Shown: one piece after another, positions 42,839-54,600 of the stretch
How the letters are laid out: the number at the start of each line of letters is the position of its first letter
How positions within the stretch are numbered: position 1 is the stretch's first letter
Source: Micromussa lordhowensis
Lineage: Eukaryota; Cnidaria; Anthozoa; Scleractinia; Lobophylliidae
DNA length: 64,000 nucleotides
Direction of reading: 5' to 3'
NCBI GenBank assembly: GCA_964020085.1
Contig: OZ026606.1
Span: 23,470,073-23,534,072, forward strand
Made by a program: the position numbers and the translations under genes
Notes under the pieces: model-generated
Seen by the model: the letters and a program-made list of their open reading frames with translations, nothing else
The model's database searches: none
What the model was told of the DNA's origin: nothing

Positions 42839-43873
42839 AATGTTGCCCTTTACTGAGTAAGAGTATATATTTTTGCTTTAGTGAATTGTAAGAGAATCGG
42901 TGAAAGACTATTTTGTTCTTTCAAGAAAAAAGCTCGCATCAGCAGTTTTGTTCGAGATTCCAGGCTAAGTATCTTTGAAGATTGCCTTTTAACATTTTTT
43001 TTTACGTTTGGATCCCAGTAGCCCTTCCTAACTTTTTCCTCACAGTCGTAGTTGGGGCCCGGTAAAGTTCTTTGTATTTAGTAGGCAACGTCCTTAAGGA
43101 TACAATCTTCTGTTAATGGCTCACAAAGTCGAAACTCAAGGTTCTTTTCTTTGGAAAGATCCGGCTCAGGATAGACGAGACTTCAAGTTCAATCAGAACT
43201 TTAACTGTGCATTTAAGGAAGCGAGGAATCATTTTCCAGAGTGGATTCATCGCTTCGTTTGATGTACCACGATCAAGTTAGTCAACACTGAAAAACGTGA
43301 CACATTTGGGGACAAGCTACCAAAAACTAGAGGAATAAGTGGATCATCAGCCTGCGCAGCTGGCAGGATATCGTACCCAAGAGCTTTATTTTGGCGACGG
43401 AACCGTAGACGCTATAGAGGCGATGACCGCGAGGAAACCACTCGTAAGCGAAACAGGCTAAGTTATATGCGGCAGCGCTATGACAAAGAACTTGTCTCAA
43501 ACACGTGCCTGGAATAGATAGATTACATTTGACTAACCCGAAGCACCGGTTTATAACCTAACAAGGCTTCCAGGGAAAAAATCATAGCCAGTCTTTCTTT
43601 AGTTAGGGAGGCTGGGAACAGTTTCCAGCACTTTTCCAACAGCAATACTCTGACGAATGAATACTGCCTCTGTTTATTAATTCCGCACTGCAATATTGGT
43701 ATCACGTAGATACTCAGCAATTAGTGAGCCAATAATGGTAATCTTTCTGGCATAATTGGTTACCGTAGCAACAGTATGGTCTGCTAAAATATTCTTATTT
43801 TAGCTTTACTGGGCCTTTCAATTACATGCGGACTCTAAAATTCAAAGCTCAACCGATAATTGCGTTTTTCGCT
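42839..43873. other. non-coding, nothing recognised
   Basis: No supported exon or repeat boundary on either strand. Confidence 0.4.
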
Positions 43874-44010
43874 ATCGTCAATCAAATGTTCGGCGGCTCC
43901 TCCCAGCTTCCGACTATGTTGTCCGAACCGTGCTCAACGATTTGATTTGATTACCGCGCACTCGGCAGTATCAAGAACTGAGAGGAGCCGCCGAACATTT
44001 GATTGACGGT
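43874..44010. repeat. inverted repeat with ~77-bp loop
   Basis: CGTCAATCAAATGTTCGGCG followed by GCTCCTC at the left is the exact complement of GAGGAGCCGCCGAACATTTG followed by ATTGACG at the right (27-28 paired bases). Confidence 0.85.
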
Positions 44011-44182
44011 AGAGTTTGTACATGTTTAACGCTCAGATGCAACGGACGGAATATGGATGACGTGTATGACTTATGGAAATCTCGTTTCCGTCGGTGTTTT
44101 GATTTCGTGTATCGCGTATCAATGCAAATGGAGGTAATTCAACTTTTAGCCGTTTTAAAACGATTTCCATCAACCGATTAAA

Positions 44183-44350
44183 CGTTTTAAGCCATCTGTT
44201 TAACGATTTTACTCAACCGTTTAACGCTTTAAGCTATCCGTTTAGAGATTTTGTTCAATCTTTTAACGTTTCAAGCTATCCGTTTAAAGATTTTGCTCAA
44301 CCGTTTCACGTTTCAAGCTATCCGTTTAATATTTCCTTCGACCGTTAAAC
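44183..44350 (+). repeat. tandem repeat, ~42-bp unit, four copies
   Basis: The unit is close to CGTTTCAAGCTATCCGTTTA followed by AAGATTTTGCTCAACCGTTTAA. Copies start near 44183, 44225, 44267 and 44309 with 70-90% agreement by eye. Decayed half units continue to about 44470. Confidence 0.8.
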
Positions 44351-44782
44351 GTTTGGCTCAATCCGTTTTTGGATTTTGCTGGGGCGCCGTTTAAAAGGAA
44401 GTGGAAACCATTTAAACGCTAGTGCTAATCGTTTACTATCCGTTTATAAACCGTTTATTTTACCCGTTTAACGGAAAATCGTTAGTGCCCGTTTTCGCTT
44501 TCCAGGTCACATTTGTCAGTCGAGTTTTGAATTTTATTGAGTCCGCATGTTATCGATAAGGCGATTAAGTGCTTATAACTAAATAAGCTCGGTGAGCCCA
44601 TTTATTATTATCGAATTGTGATAAGCATTATAAGATGCAACTTTTTGCAAGTTTAAAAAAAAGTGTGTAGTGTGGGTTCAGAGTGACCTTAATTTTCTGC
44701 TGTAAACTGTTGTTAGCCACCTTGAACTGACAAAGAATGATGGAATGGGCCCGACTTGTCCTCCAGTCTTTCTCACAGTTAG

Positions 44783-44885
44783 GCACTCTCCGAGAAATAC
44801 CACGGAACAATTAAGATAATTGGAATCCATGCGATTGCCAGATACTTGTATGAAAGTGAGGCTACTACCGAAGCCAAAACCACAG
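44783..44885 (+). CDS. candidate exon 2 of locus C (weak)
   Basis: Between TTTCTCACAGTTAG and a donor G|GTATGT a frame of phase 0 in and phase 1 out reads ALSEKYHGTIKIIGI and then ARYLYESEATTEAKTT. The phases equal those of the beta-trefoil exons at 62481-62637 and 22687-22546. The G-x-I-x-I-x-G-I-x(5)-R-Y-L pattern recalls FGF-type trefoils, but sequence similarity to those two exons is slight. It may be fortuitous. Confidence 0.25.
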
Positions 44886-46089
44886 GTATGTATCATCGTG
44901 AAAGAATCTATAAAATCTCTTTAAAAATGTACTTAATTATCAAAATAATCCGTTAAGTTGCGTGGCGCAACACACAACTGTACAAGTTGATCTACTGCAG
45001 AAGGTTATCTTGACACAGACACCGATCTTTGGTTTCAACTGTGAGAGACCAACACCGTCGTCCTGGCTGATTTGCGCTTTTTAAGTTCCTGGGTAGCGCT
45101 TTCTTTTTGCAGGCTTATTAGGGATCATGCCTATTCAACTAAAGACTAAACCACGAATTTATTCTTTGCTAAAGCAAGGTATATCAACTTGAATGCATGG
45201 GAGATTAGATGGTTCATGACTAAAGAAAAAACTGACCGTTTCAACATGTCAATCATTTGCAAAAAACGGAACCGTCGCTTTCGTTAGCATCAGTTTTTTT
45301 CTTCGAGACAATGGATAAATTGTAAAACGTCAATGGTAGTTAAATGTTGCAACCTATACCCTGAGCAAGGGGACCAGTGTTCGGGGTTGCAGAAAGCAAA
45401 GGCTGCCGTTAGCCAAACAAATCAATTCCGAGGGGAGATATGCATTGTTGACTGGTCTTGCCTTCTCTCGTGTGTATTATGCTTAGCCCATACTTGGCAG
45501 TTGTCCCCTGGTGTCAGAGCCTAGAATCTGGAAAGTAGAGAACTCCAAAGTAATTTGAATTGGAGTACTGAAAACCAACTTGAGTAACTCCTTCCGAGTG
45601 TTAGCCCTAGGAAGGAAATGGGGAGCACTTAGAACAAAGAACAATATCATTATGGAGGTTAGTATTTGCATTTTTTTCTGAATGAGCAATATCTTTCTGA
45701 AGTGATAATTCTGTTTTCTGAACTGGGATACTTTCCTGGCTCATAACTATAAAAAACTGAAGTGATCTTGATCAAACTTTTCAAGCCGCTACGAAACAAA
45801 TAGACTTCTTTTAAGTGAAGTGACTTCACATACAATTTATAATTATAGCCAGTTTACAAGTCCTGAGATGCCCTGCGGATTTTGAAATAAAAGATCGTTT
45901 ATTACCTTAAATATAGCCTTCACGAGTTTTTTTTTATGTAGGACTCTTGTGTGCTTGCAATGTTACTTTCAAAGCACAAGACAGCGCGAGAATTAATCCG
46001 AACATTATACTGCTCTTCTCGGCAAACTAAAGCTGAAAGATTTCCCAGAATTCCTGGCTCTAACTGTCTTGCTATAAGGCTGTGAGCAA
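44886..46089. other. non-coding, nothing firm
   Basis: No convincing exon. A stretch 45573-45660 ending ATGGAG|GTTAGT has the right phases for a third exon of locus C but a poor acceptor, so it is not called. Confidence 0.35.
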
Positions 46090-47331
46090 AAACGAGAAGA
46101 CTAGAAGAGATTTATAGAAGGCCTATTCCAGGAGGCCGAGGGAGCAGCAGCCAAAGGAGACATGAAGCAATTGTACGATACATAAAAATGCCCATTGGGA
46201 AGCACCAACAATTAGCAGGTCCAATCAAGAACAAGGAGGGAAATTAACTTACGAACTCGGATGACCAGTTGAAGAGATTTCCTGAATATTTTCGGGAATT
46301 TCTTAACCGTCCCGCTCCACCAGAGAGGCCAAATATACCAGCTGCAGAGGCAGATCTTGAGATCAGCTGTGACCAGATAGAATACCCGCTGAAGCTATCA
46401 AGGCAGACATAGATACCTCAACAGACATGCTATATAGCTTGCTAGGTACGATCTGGTAGGAGGAAGTTGTACCTGCCGATTGGAAGATGGGATACGTGGT
46501 CAAGCTTCCCAAGAAAGGCGACCGCCGTGATTACCGGAACTATCGAGGAATAGTGCTCCTAACAATGCCAGCCGGGAAAGGTTCTTTGCAGAGTCATTTT
46601 AAAGACACTGAGGACTCAGCTGTGGTTGTTAAGCTTAGAGACGACCAAGCTGGCTTCCGTAAAGAAAGATCTTGTACGCACCAGATCGCTATTCTACGAA
46701 TTATCGTCCATCCATCGAATGGAATTCTTCGCTCTACGTCAACTTTGTGGATTACGAAAAAGCTGTCAACAGCTTGGACAGAGAGTCTCTTTGGGAGCTT
46801 ATGAGGCATTATGCGATTCCTGAGAAATTTGTCATCCTGATTCCCAACACCTGTAAGGGTGCATGACATGCAAAGTCACACATCCGGGCAAAGTCACACA
46901 TGTGGGTTTCTAGGTTCTTTCTGGAGTCAGGCAGGGATGTCTTCTATCACCATTCCTGTTCCTGCTGGTTATTGATTGATTACAAGAAAGACTACAGCAA
47001 AGAAGAGGAATGGCAGTTGTAGGAAAAAAACATCAGACCTGGCCAGCTACTCTGCACAGCTGGGACTGAACATCCACAGACAGAAGACTAAGATCTTGAG
47101 GCTGAACATAACATCTGAACATCCAGTCACCCTCAGTGGGGAGCCACTTGAGGACATGGAATCTTTTAGTTGCCTTGGTAGTACTATCGACAAGCTAGGA
47201 GGCATAGACGCGGACACAAAATTTAAATTAATTTAAAAGGCACGCACAAACTTTGCTGTCATGAGAAATATCTGGAGCTCAAGGAACATCACCACACAAA
47301 CCAAACTGTGGCTCTTTAATTCCAACATTAA
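46090..47331 (+). pseudogene. RTE-like LINE, 5' part, heavily mutated
   Basis: Frames shift repeatedly but give ordered reverse transcriptase pieces. At 46484-46570 VVKLPKKGDRRDYRNYRGI; at 46640-46720 DQAGFRKERSCTHQIAILRI; at 46720-46860 NSSLYVNFVDYEKAVNSLDR and LWELMRHYAIPEKF. At 47020-47230 are YSAQLGLNIHRQKTKILRLN and FSCLGSTIDKLGGIDADTK. The LINE continues at 55462 beyond two nested insertions. Confidence 0.8.
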
Positions 47332-48154
47332 AAGGCCACTATGACGAAAATCGCATCCTTCAAATCCGAGCCATTTTAAGACATAAACAAGTAGTCTATA
47401 CAAGAGTAAAAATGCTGTTTACTGTTTCCAAATATCTCTTTTCGTTCCAGAGATATTCAAGTTTTTAAAATATGCAAATTAGCTAAGTGATGACGTCATA
47501 CACTCAACCGCATTTTGATCAAATATGATAAACAAGGATATCTCAGTCAATTTGTATAATAAATGTTTGAATTTTTACAGTAAGATTCTACTAGAGGTGC
47601 TCTGCAACATGAGCTTAACAATTTTGTTACCATGGCAACATACTAGGTTCCAGACCTCCACAATATTAAAGACTTTTCTGACCACTTTTAGGGTTCTATA
47701 TTGATATTTGCAAATGGTGCCTCATCTGCATAATCCAGCAAGCATATAAACACATAAGGCTGAGTTTATAGCGTTGTGTAATGTTTTCCAAGCTTAAAAT
47801 CACTAAAATATAGATATAAGACTAGAGGGACTGGAAAAGAGTGGGTTGCCATGGGAACGGAAATTGTTATAGCTGTAGATGTGTTGCATTTAGAACTGTT
47901 AGCCTACCAAGTTTCAATGGTTTCTGCTGCAAATTGACCGAGATAGCGCTATTTATAGACTTCATGTAATATTTGGTTGAGTGTATGACGTCATCAGTAA
48001 TCTCATTTGCATATTTTACTCATTTATAAACTTAAATATCTCCTGAACCAATGCAGATATTTGTAAACGGTAAACGGCGTTTTTAATCTTTCGTATAATT
48101 CTATGTGATTAACCAAAAAAATCAAGGGGTAAAAATTTGATCATAGTGGCACTT
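47332..48154. mobile_element. TTAA-flanked MITE interrupting the LINE
   Basis: The left end AAGGCCACTATGA pairs with TCATAGTGGCACT at the right, and degenerate inverted similarity extends some 150-190 bases inward (TGATGACGTCATACACTCAAC and its complement). TTAA precedes it (47328-47331). After the BEL element, CACTTTAA at 55454-55461 supplies the MITE's last bases and the second TTAA. The TTAA target points to a piggyBac-type source. It is non-coding. Confidence 0.75.
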
Positions 48155-48514
48155 TGTAACCGTCGATAGCAAATACTGTTCTGAAGATCAAACGCTCGGC
48201 TAAACAAAACTGTTTGTACCTTTAATCGCTTCGTAAGTTTCTCTGTTTACAACGCCCTCCGTTTCCGTTAAACCTTTCCGTGTATAGGACGAGTAAAGAC
48301 TGTTGACGATAAGATCCTTGAAGTATAACAAGTTCAACACCGTTAAAGTTCGCATAGATCCGTCGAGGCCGTGGCCGAGGTACAACCTTGTCTCGAACAG
48401 TGAAACACATACAAGCTTCGAAAAAACAAAAACATGTGACACTTGTCCGAGCGGAAAACTGGTAACTATAGCGCAAAATACCGCTGAACGAAATCTAATG
48501 CGACAGCATTAACA
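48155..48514 (-). repeat. BEL 3' LTR
   Basis: 360 bases; in element orientation it starts TGTTAATGC and ends GGTTACA (TG...CA). It is preceded in the element by the purine-rich AAGAGGAGCCA. It is identical by eye to 55094-55453. Short open frames in it are not genes. Confidence 0.95.
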
Positions 48515-48628
48515 TGGCTCCTCTTAAAATGCTTGTCATTTTAAACAAACAATCACTTGTCCTATCCTTATCTTAACATCGTTCAGTGTCTATTTAATGC
48601 TAATTCTTTCAATCACATTGAGTTCTCA

Positions 48629-51600
48629 CTACGTGGCTCCTCGTGGCTCCTCGTCGGGGATTCCCGGTCTCTCTGTGGTTGACTCTAACAAAAGGACGAG
48701 TTTGTTGATAGGCCGATCCAGTAGAGATCCCTTCGAAGTTCGGACAGTCACTGATCTGACCTGACCTTGGTCATCCGGACAAGTAGTGAGTACTTTGGCC
48801 AAAGACCACTGATTTCTGCAAGTGTTGCTGTCCTTCAGCAATACCACATCACCTTCAGTGAAGTTTCTACGTTGACGTGTCCACTTGTTTCTCATCTGTA
48901 GGTTCTGCAAGTACTCTTTGCTCCATCTTGACCAAAATTCATTAGCAATGTGTTGAACACGTCTCCAGCGCTGCTTACAATAGACATCTTCCCTTTGAAA
49001 CTTTCCTGGCGGTGGCAATACGAGCTTTGTTTTGCCAGTGAGAAGGGTACTCGGGGTAAGCGGTAGCGGAGAAAGAGGATCACTCAAGGTGTCCACCGTC
49101 AGGGGTCGATTGTTCACAACCGCTTCTGCTTCGCACATTAGGGTTCTCAGCGCTTCATCATCCAAACTGTGACCGTGCTCTCTCATTAGGGCTGCCATAA
49201 CGTTTCTTGCAGATCTAATTTGTCGTTCCCATACTCCTCCAAAATTACTTGCTGTGGCAGGATTCCTAACCCAGTCGATGTCATGCTTCAGTAGCTCTGC
49301 TTTAATCTGATCATCATCCATTTCTTGGAGCGCCTTCTTCAACTCGTTTTGAGCTCCTACAAAGTTAGTTCCTTGGTCACTGCGTAATTCTCTTATGGGC
49401 CCTCTTCGACTGATGAACCTCCGTAACGCTTGAAGGAATGAATCTGTGTCCAAGGAGTGCGCTACTTCTATGTGGATGGAACGACTGGCCATACATGTAA
49501 ACAAGGCCCCATACCTTTTTACTTCTTTCCGCCCTTCCTTCACATACCACGGTCCGAAATAGTCAACAGCACTATAAGTAAACGGTGGCGCAGGCTGAAC
49601 GCGTGACTTTGGAAGATCCGCCATTTTTTGCTCTCCTGCACCTCCACGAAGATAGCGGCATGTAACACATTTTGAGATGAAATGCTGGACAGCTGCGTTC
49701 CCATTCATGATCCAGTAACCGTTAGTGCGTAACTCGTTTAAAGTAACACCTCGCCCACTGTGTTGCGTCTTCTCGTGAACATGACGGATAATCAGCTTGG
49801 AAACGTGGCCAGCCTTTGGCAAAATGACAGGGTTTTTAAGACTGTCTGATAAGTTAGCTTTCTTGATCCGTCCTCCAACCCTCAGAACTCGGTTGCAATC
49901 CAAGAATGGATCCAGTGTATGCAGACTGCTGGTTTTCTTCATAGCGACCTTCTTCTCCTTCTCACATTGTCGACTTTCACGCTTTATGTCAGCCTGGAGC
50001 TCCTTTAATGCTTTAATTTCTCTTTCAAAGGCGTCAGCTTGCACTAGTTTGATGACTTCAATTTCAGCTTGCTCCAAGTCATTCACCATAACAGGCGCGG
50101 CAACGGGACAACCTTTACTATCACTACTCCGTCCACTGTTAGGTGCACTCTGAGAAGTTTCTTTCACTGAAGATCTGCTCATTGCTTCATTTACGCTCAT
50201 CTTCAGCCGCTGCTTGTACTTCATACATAACGCAATTCCTGTTTTCAGCCTTTGCCAACTGGAGAATCTTTCTAACCTGCTAAGCATATCCTTCTTCTCT
50301 TCTGCAACAGTAGTATTTACAGTGATCTTCTTCACTTCTGGGCTGGTAGGGTCGAGCTCCCTTTCATATGAATCTTGCTCTGGCCAGTGGTTTTCACTTT
50401 CCCATAAGAAATCTGGGCCTTTGATCCATCGGGATTTCTGCAGAAAGTGTCTTGCATTCAGACCTCGTGAACCTTCATCTGCTGGATTGGATGCAGACTC
50501 TACATAGCGCCACTGCGACGGAGAAGTGTAATCTCTTATCAGCTGCACTCTGTTTGCTACATAAACATGAAATCTTCGGGACTCGTTGTTGATGAACCCG
50601 AGAACTACCTTACTGTCCGTCCAATAAAACTCTTCAATTCTCTCGTAGTCCAATTCGTTCTTCAGTACGTCAGCTACTCTCACTGAAACAGCAGCAGCTG
50701 CGAGTTCTAGCCTTGGAATGCTGACTGTTTTCCTTGGTGCAACACGTGCCTTGCCTATGACAAAAAAGCAATGTACATGATTGTTGTCATCGACTAAACG
50801 TAGATATGAGCATTGCCCATATCCAGTTCCTGAAGCATCTGACATATTGTGCAACTGTGCTGAAACAATCTTGCCAAAGTTTGAGGGCTTGAAACATCTT
50901 GGAATGCTGAGTGTTTCTAAGAGGGGCAGTTGACTTCTCCAATTCTCCCAACGGGAAAGGACATCACCTTCGACGGGCTCGTCCCAACTGCTGCCGTGAC
51001 AAATTTCTTGCAATATCCGCTTTCCAATAAGGATGACAGGTGCTATGATACCCAAAGGGTCATAGACTGAACTGATAGTTGACAACATTCCTCTTCGAGT
51101 GCAAGGCTGATCCTTCAACTCTATTCGAAACTTGAAGGCATCCGATTCAATGCACCAGTGTACGCCTAACACTCTTTCTATGGGAAGCTTGTCTTGACCT
51201 AAGTCCAGACCCTTAATTTCCTTGGCTCTGTCTTCAGGCAATACTGACATAATCACTCTTCGACTATTGCTGACAAACTTAGTGAGGTTGAATCCTCCCT
51301 TTGCGCACATGTTCTTCACATCATGGATAACCTCTATTGCTTCTTCTTCTGTAGGCAATGATTTCAATAAATCGTCAACATAGAAGTTCTTCTTGACCGT
51401 TTCTGATGCTTTCACACCAAACTCGTTTTCACCATCCTCTGCAGTACACTTGAGGGCAAAGTTAGAACAGCCAGGTGAAGATCCACCTCCAAAAAGGTGA
51501 ACTGTCATACAATACTCTTCTGGCTCCTTTGTTAAGATCCCATTATGCCACCATAGAAAGCGAAGGAAATCCTGATCTGCTTTCTTTACCTTTACTTGGT

Positions 51601-54600
51601 AGAACATCTTCTCGATATCTGCCATGAAAGCCACTCTTTCTTCTCTGAATCTTGTCAATACACCAGTTAGTTTGCTAGTCAAATCAGGACCTTGAAGAAG
51701 ATGATCATTCAATGATTCACCGAGGTAACGAGCTGAACAGTCGAAGACCACACGAATGCTACTTGGCTTCTTCGAGTGATATACTCCGTGATGAGGTAAG
51801 TACCATACTTTTCCTTTCTGAGTTGCTAAGTCCTCAGAGTCTATCTTGCGAGCATAACCCTTGTCTATTATGCCAGTCATGAAATCCACGTAATCAGCAC
51901 GGTACTTGTCATTTGATTCAAGTCTCTTCTTTAAACCAATGAGTCTCTGGGCTGCTTGAGGGCGATTATTTGGAAGCTGAACATCTTGTTCTCTGAATGG
52001 GAGTGGCAATTCGTAATGCGAGTCTTCGCGGTGATGAATTCCTTCCTTAGCCTTCCTTAGAAATTCACGATCTTCTTGAGACATAGCCATTCCATTTTCC
52101 CTTTCAGAAAAGTCCAGTTCGAACATTCGCCCAACAACTTGAGGCGTTAACTGTTCCTTGACGCTTCTCTCAACTACGATGTACCCACTAGCTTCATCAA
52201 CGGCACTGGGTTCGTGAATCCGAATTCTGTGACACTGCACTGCACCATTACCTTCACGTTTAATTGGACCATTAATGTGCCATCCTAATAGTGAACGAAC
52301 AGCATACGGGTCGTTCTGTTTACCATGAATAACCTCTCTTGGCCGTACTGCTCTAGGGCAGTTAAGTCCAATCAGAGCTCCAATCTCTACATCTTCCATG
52401 TACGGTGGTATGTCCTTGACGACTCTCTGCAAATGTGGCCATCTACTAGCGGCTTCCGGTCTGGGAATTTCATCTCGGTCGGCTGGAATATGTTGCCTAA
52501 CATAGGCTCTGGGCATGTCTAGGTGTACATCATTTTCAGTGAAGTGGGCTGCGACCAATCCTTCGACTGCCTTCGTTTCAATTTCTTGTGTGCCATGCAT
52601 GGTGGTTAACAATAACTTCGTTTCAGTACCTTCAATGCCAAGTCTTTTCAACGACTGTTCTTTTACAAAGGTTCCACCACTCGCATTATCGAGGAGAGCA
52701 TAGACTCTGATCTTGTGTACAGGATTGTCCTTATGATACAGCCAAATAGGAACTATGCCCATACTGACTGGAACATCACCAGCTTCTGTTACATTACAAA
52801 CAGTGTTGTAAGCATTAATGACTTGACCATCATCTTTCCTCTCATTAACCTCCGTCCCTTTACGTTCGCCAATCTCAACTTCGGTTTTCGATCCATCTTG
52901 TTTCCAGCTGTGATCATGAAGGGATGTTGGATGCTTCTTATGGCATGTCAGACAAGATTTTCTACTCTTACAGAGCTTTGCGATGTGCTCAGAGCTATAA
53001 CATCCAAAACATAAACCTTTCTCTTTAACAAAGTTCCTCCTTTCCGTTAATGGCTTCTTCAGAAACTCAGAGCACTCATCTAGATCGTGTGGTTTGGAAC
53101 ACAAGGTACAGCTGCGGAAACGAGGATTTCTCGTGCTTCCATCTGGTTTTGACATATTTGTCCCAAAGCTTGAACCTTTCTCTCTCTTGAATCTTCGATC
53201 TCTTAATCTGCAGAATTTTGCATCTCCATCCTTTGATCTCACCACTGTTTCTTCGGAATAGATTGGATCCGTAGCTAAATCAGCTTGTTCAGACACGAAC
53301 TGGCAGAAATCATTGAAACTGGCCATCCGCTCTGAGGCATTTCTGATTTTACTCACTCTTTCAGTCCACTTACTGCGAAGGTGTCTCGGTAACTTCTCCC
53401 ATAATTGACGAAGAACATTAGCAGTGTTCAAGTCATTCATGTAAGCCATGCTTGACATTGCATTTCTCGCCTGTTCAAGAACAATAGAGAACTCTTGTAA
53501 TCCTGTACCATCATTTGGTTTTACCGAAGGCCAATTCGATATTTTGGAGAGGTATGCACTTGCAATTTTGTAAGGATCTCCAAAATGCTTCTTCAGTAGT
53601 CGTCTAGCTTCTTGGTAGGAATTTCCATCTTTCCTTTGCAAACAGCCCTTGATCAGTTCCTTTGCTTTGCCATTCGTATACTGATCCAGATAATACAATC
53701 GCTCCATAGAGTTCTCAACCTTCGATTCTATGAGAGTCTCGAAGGCCGTTATGAATGCCGGGTACGCCATGACATCTCCGGAGAAAGTGGGAGGCTTGTG
53801 AGATGGTAATTCACTTCTAGCTTGCTGTGCAACTATCATTTCTGACAGTTCCGTTTGTTTCTTTTGGACATTTAGGAACTCTTGATATGTACTTTCATTG
53901 ACACCAGAACTTAAATTTCTTCTAGAGAGGTTTGGACTTACTGATGGGTTGTATAAATGCTTAGAGACAACAGGTACGGCAGGTTCTTCTGTCTTTGCGA
54001 ACAAATTTCCAGGAATGAAGGGTTGAGCACTTGGATTCATACCAAAGGTTGTAAATGCAGGACTACTTGAGATAGGTGTAATCGAGGGTGTAACCTTGGG
54101 AACCGTACTAACAGAATTCACAACAGCTGGCCCTTGCTGATCCTTAGAGATAACATCACTTACAGATGCAACTGGCAATGTAGCTTGACTACTAGAAATG
54201 GCTTGAGAAGAGATGGGCGTGGAGGTGCTTTGTCCCTTCATTTTTTCAAGATAATCGTTCATGCCATCAATGTTTTGCTCCAATTCAAACTGCTCATACA
54301 ATCTTTCTTCTACTTTAGCCTGTGCAATTTCCTGTCTAAGCTCAAGCTCTTCAGTAGCCATCCTAAGTGCTTGCCTCTCTTTCAGGAATACTGCTTTAAC
54401 TTCTAAGGCGGCGGCCTTAGCCTTAGCTTCAATTAACTTTGTCTTTGAAGAACATGAGGAAGTGGCAGAATGCTTGGAACGATTAGACAATCGTGATCGT
54501 ACTGAACCAACTTCTTCATCATTGTATTGCCTGTTTGCTTGATTTAAGAATTCAATAACACTTTGCTTTAAGGTAAACACATCTTTATCATGAATACCAA

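Noticed and set aside
45333..45524. 63-codon frame with several Cys residues, considered as an exon of locus C
   Set aside because: No fitting acceptor or donor in phase and no match to the paralogous exons.
45573..45660. Possible third exon of locus C ending in ATGGAG|GTTAGT
   Set aside because: Phases fit, but the acceptor has no pyrimidine tract and the similarity to the other two loci is marginal.
48200..48476. Short frames of 69-84 codons in the BEL LTRs
   Set aside because: They occur identically in both LTRs and have no family features; LTRs are regulatory.
49797..50507. Plus-strand frames of about 100 codons within the BEL element
   Set aside because: They lie antisense to the polyprotein frame and are composition shadows.
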